From Chryseobacterium sp. BGARF1 (GTDB lineage Bacteria; Bacteroidota; Bacteroidia; Flavobacteriales; Weeksellaceae), in NCBI RefSeq assembly GCF_001677955.1, contig NZ_LELA01000042.1, positions 124,001 to 188,000 on the forward strand: 64,000 nucleotides of DNA. Direction: 5' to 3'. The notes under the pieces were generated by a model, which saw nothing but the letters and a program-made list of their open reading frames with translations, was not told where the DNA came from and searched no databases. The number at the start of each line of letters is the position of its first letter. The stretch's first letter is position 1. This document shows, in pieces, positions 63,576 through 64,000 of the stretch. The translations under genes and the position numbers were made by a program.

Positions 63576-64000
63576 TTACTTTTTTATTAATCCCAATTCA
63601 ATTAATCTTTCATGTAAAAATTCTCCGGCCGTTGTATCTTCATATAACTTTGGATTGTTTTCGTCTACACAGTTTTCTAAAGCATTCAGTGACATTTCGC
63701 TTACTGGATGCATAAAGAAAGGAATAGAATATCTTGAAGTTCCCCACAACTCTCTTGGCGGATTTACCACTCTGTGAATCGTAGATTTCAACTTGTTGTT
63801 GGTATGTCTCGAAAGCATATCTCCAACGTTGATCATTAATTCGTCTGGTTGTGCGATCGCATCGATCCATTCGCCTTTATGATTTTGTACCTGAAGACCT
63901 TTTCCCTGAGAACCCATCAAAAGGGTAATTAGGTTAATGTCTCCGTGAGCTGCAGCTCTTACCGCATCATCTGGTTCCTGAGTAATTGGAGGATAATGAA
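63576..64000 (-). CDS. isopenicillin N synthase-family 2-oxoglutarate/Fe(II) oxygenase (5' end outside window)
   Basis: The minus-strand frame stays open from base 64000 to the stop at 63576, so only the C-terminal 141 residues are seen; the TTG/ATG at 63920 is internal. The iron ligands HXD are in RAAAHGDINLITLL (63930-63970) and the second His is in KLKSTIHRVVNPP. The 2-oxoglutarate binding RXS is in TSRYSIPFF. This is the pattern of the plant-type and bacterial IPNS-like oxygenases. The substrate cannot be told. Confidence 0.9.
   Translation of the reverse strand, partial: HYPPITQEPDDAVRAAAHGDINLITLLMGSQGKGLQVQNHKGEWIDAIAQPDELMINVGDMLSRHTNNKLKSTIHRVVNPPRELWGTSRYSIPFFMHPVSEMSLNALENCVDENNPKLYEDTTAGEFLHERLIELGLIKK

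Noticed and set aside
1..64000. tRNA genes, rRNA genes, CRISPR arrays, insertion sequences
   Set aside because: None could be recognised by eye; no cloverleaf with a TTC-loop motif, no regular spacer array and no transposase reading frame was found.

Overview
The window reads as a chromosomal segment of a member of the Flavobacteriia, most likely Chryseobacterium or a close relative in the Weeksellaceae. The reasons are: A+T-rich DNA; a fused CcoN-CcoO oxidase subunit; a type IX secretion (T9SS) C-terminal sorting domain; Bacteroidota-type promoters (TTG, 17-23 nt, TAnnTTTG); and typical flavobacterial families (DUF4836, DUF4349, DUF4251, DUF6443-type RHS). I saw no tRNA, rRNA, insertion sequence, prophage or CRISPR array.

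Layout. 1-5064: end of a cbb3 oxidase operon (ccoNO, ccoQ-like, ccoP, ccoG, fixH, TauE/SafE-like), then an alpha/beta hydrolase followed by a decayed copy of the preceding gene's 3' end. 6465-15364: a four-gene minus-strand operon (T9SS cargo protein, two very large RHS-type proteins, a lipoprotein overlapping the end of the RHS gene), a probable secreted polymorphic-toxin locus. 15656-24617: a conserved protein of unknown function, serS, asnB and a small surface-polysaccharide group (flippase, glycosyltransferase, membrane protein). 24735-32845: a heterodisulfide-reductase-like Fe-S pair, an MCE/MlaD protein, PpiD/SurA-type isomerase and Lon. 32921-43443: a transporter, DoxX, an acyl-CoA dehydrogenase, DUF4349, pgi, a RelE/ParE-type toxin-antitoxin pair, folD, queE and a sugar transferase. 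43547-50543: MlaE/MlaF-type lipid ABC transporter with a beta-barrel protein, an M48 protease, meaB, two tandem cytochromes c and a dipeptide epimerase. 50548-53849: the rtcB-prfH ribosome-repair pair with a TPR protein and a lipoprotein downstream. 54429-57672: DUF4836 lipoprotein with an ABC ATPase and FtsX-type permease. 57723-64000: two unknown proteins, methylmalonyl-CoA mutase large subunit, prolyl oligopeptidase and a partial 2-oxoglutarate/Fe(II) oxygenase.

Two things stand out. First, at least ten intergenic sites carry short arrays of degenerate 7-nt units, usually as two inverted arms. Each site has its own word (for example GTTTAAG, AATTGAC, GGTAATG) but the same architecture. One array lies in frame inside the T9SS cargo gene, one supplies the last codons and stop of meaB, and two arrays 15 kb apart use the same unit strings in different numbers. 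Second, the 579-nt gap upstream of rtcB-prfH holds a promoter-RNA-terminator unit on the rtcB strand plus another structured element, next to enzymes whose job is RNA repair.

Gene functions are assigned by recognising motifs and family sequences by eye. No database search was possible.
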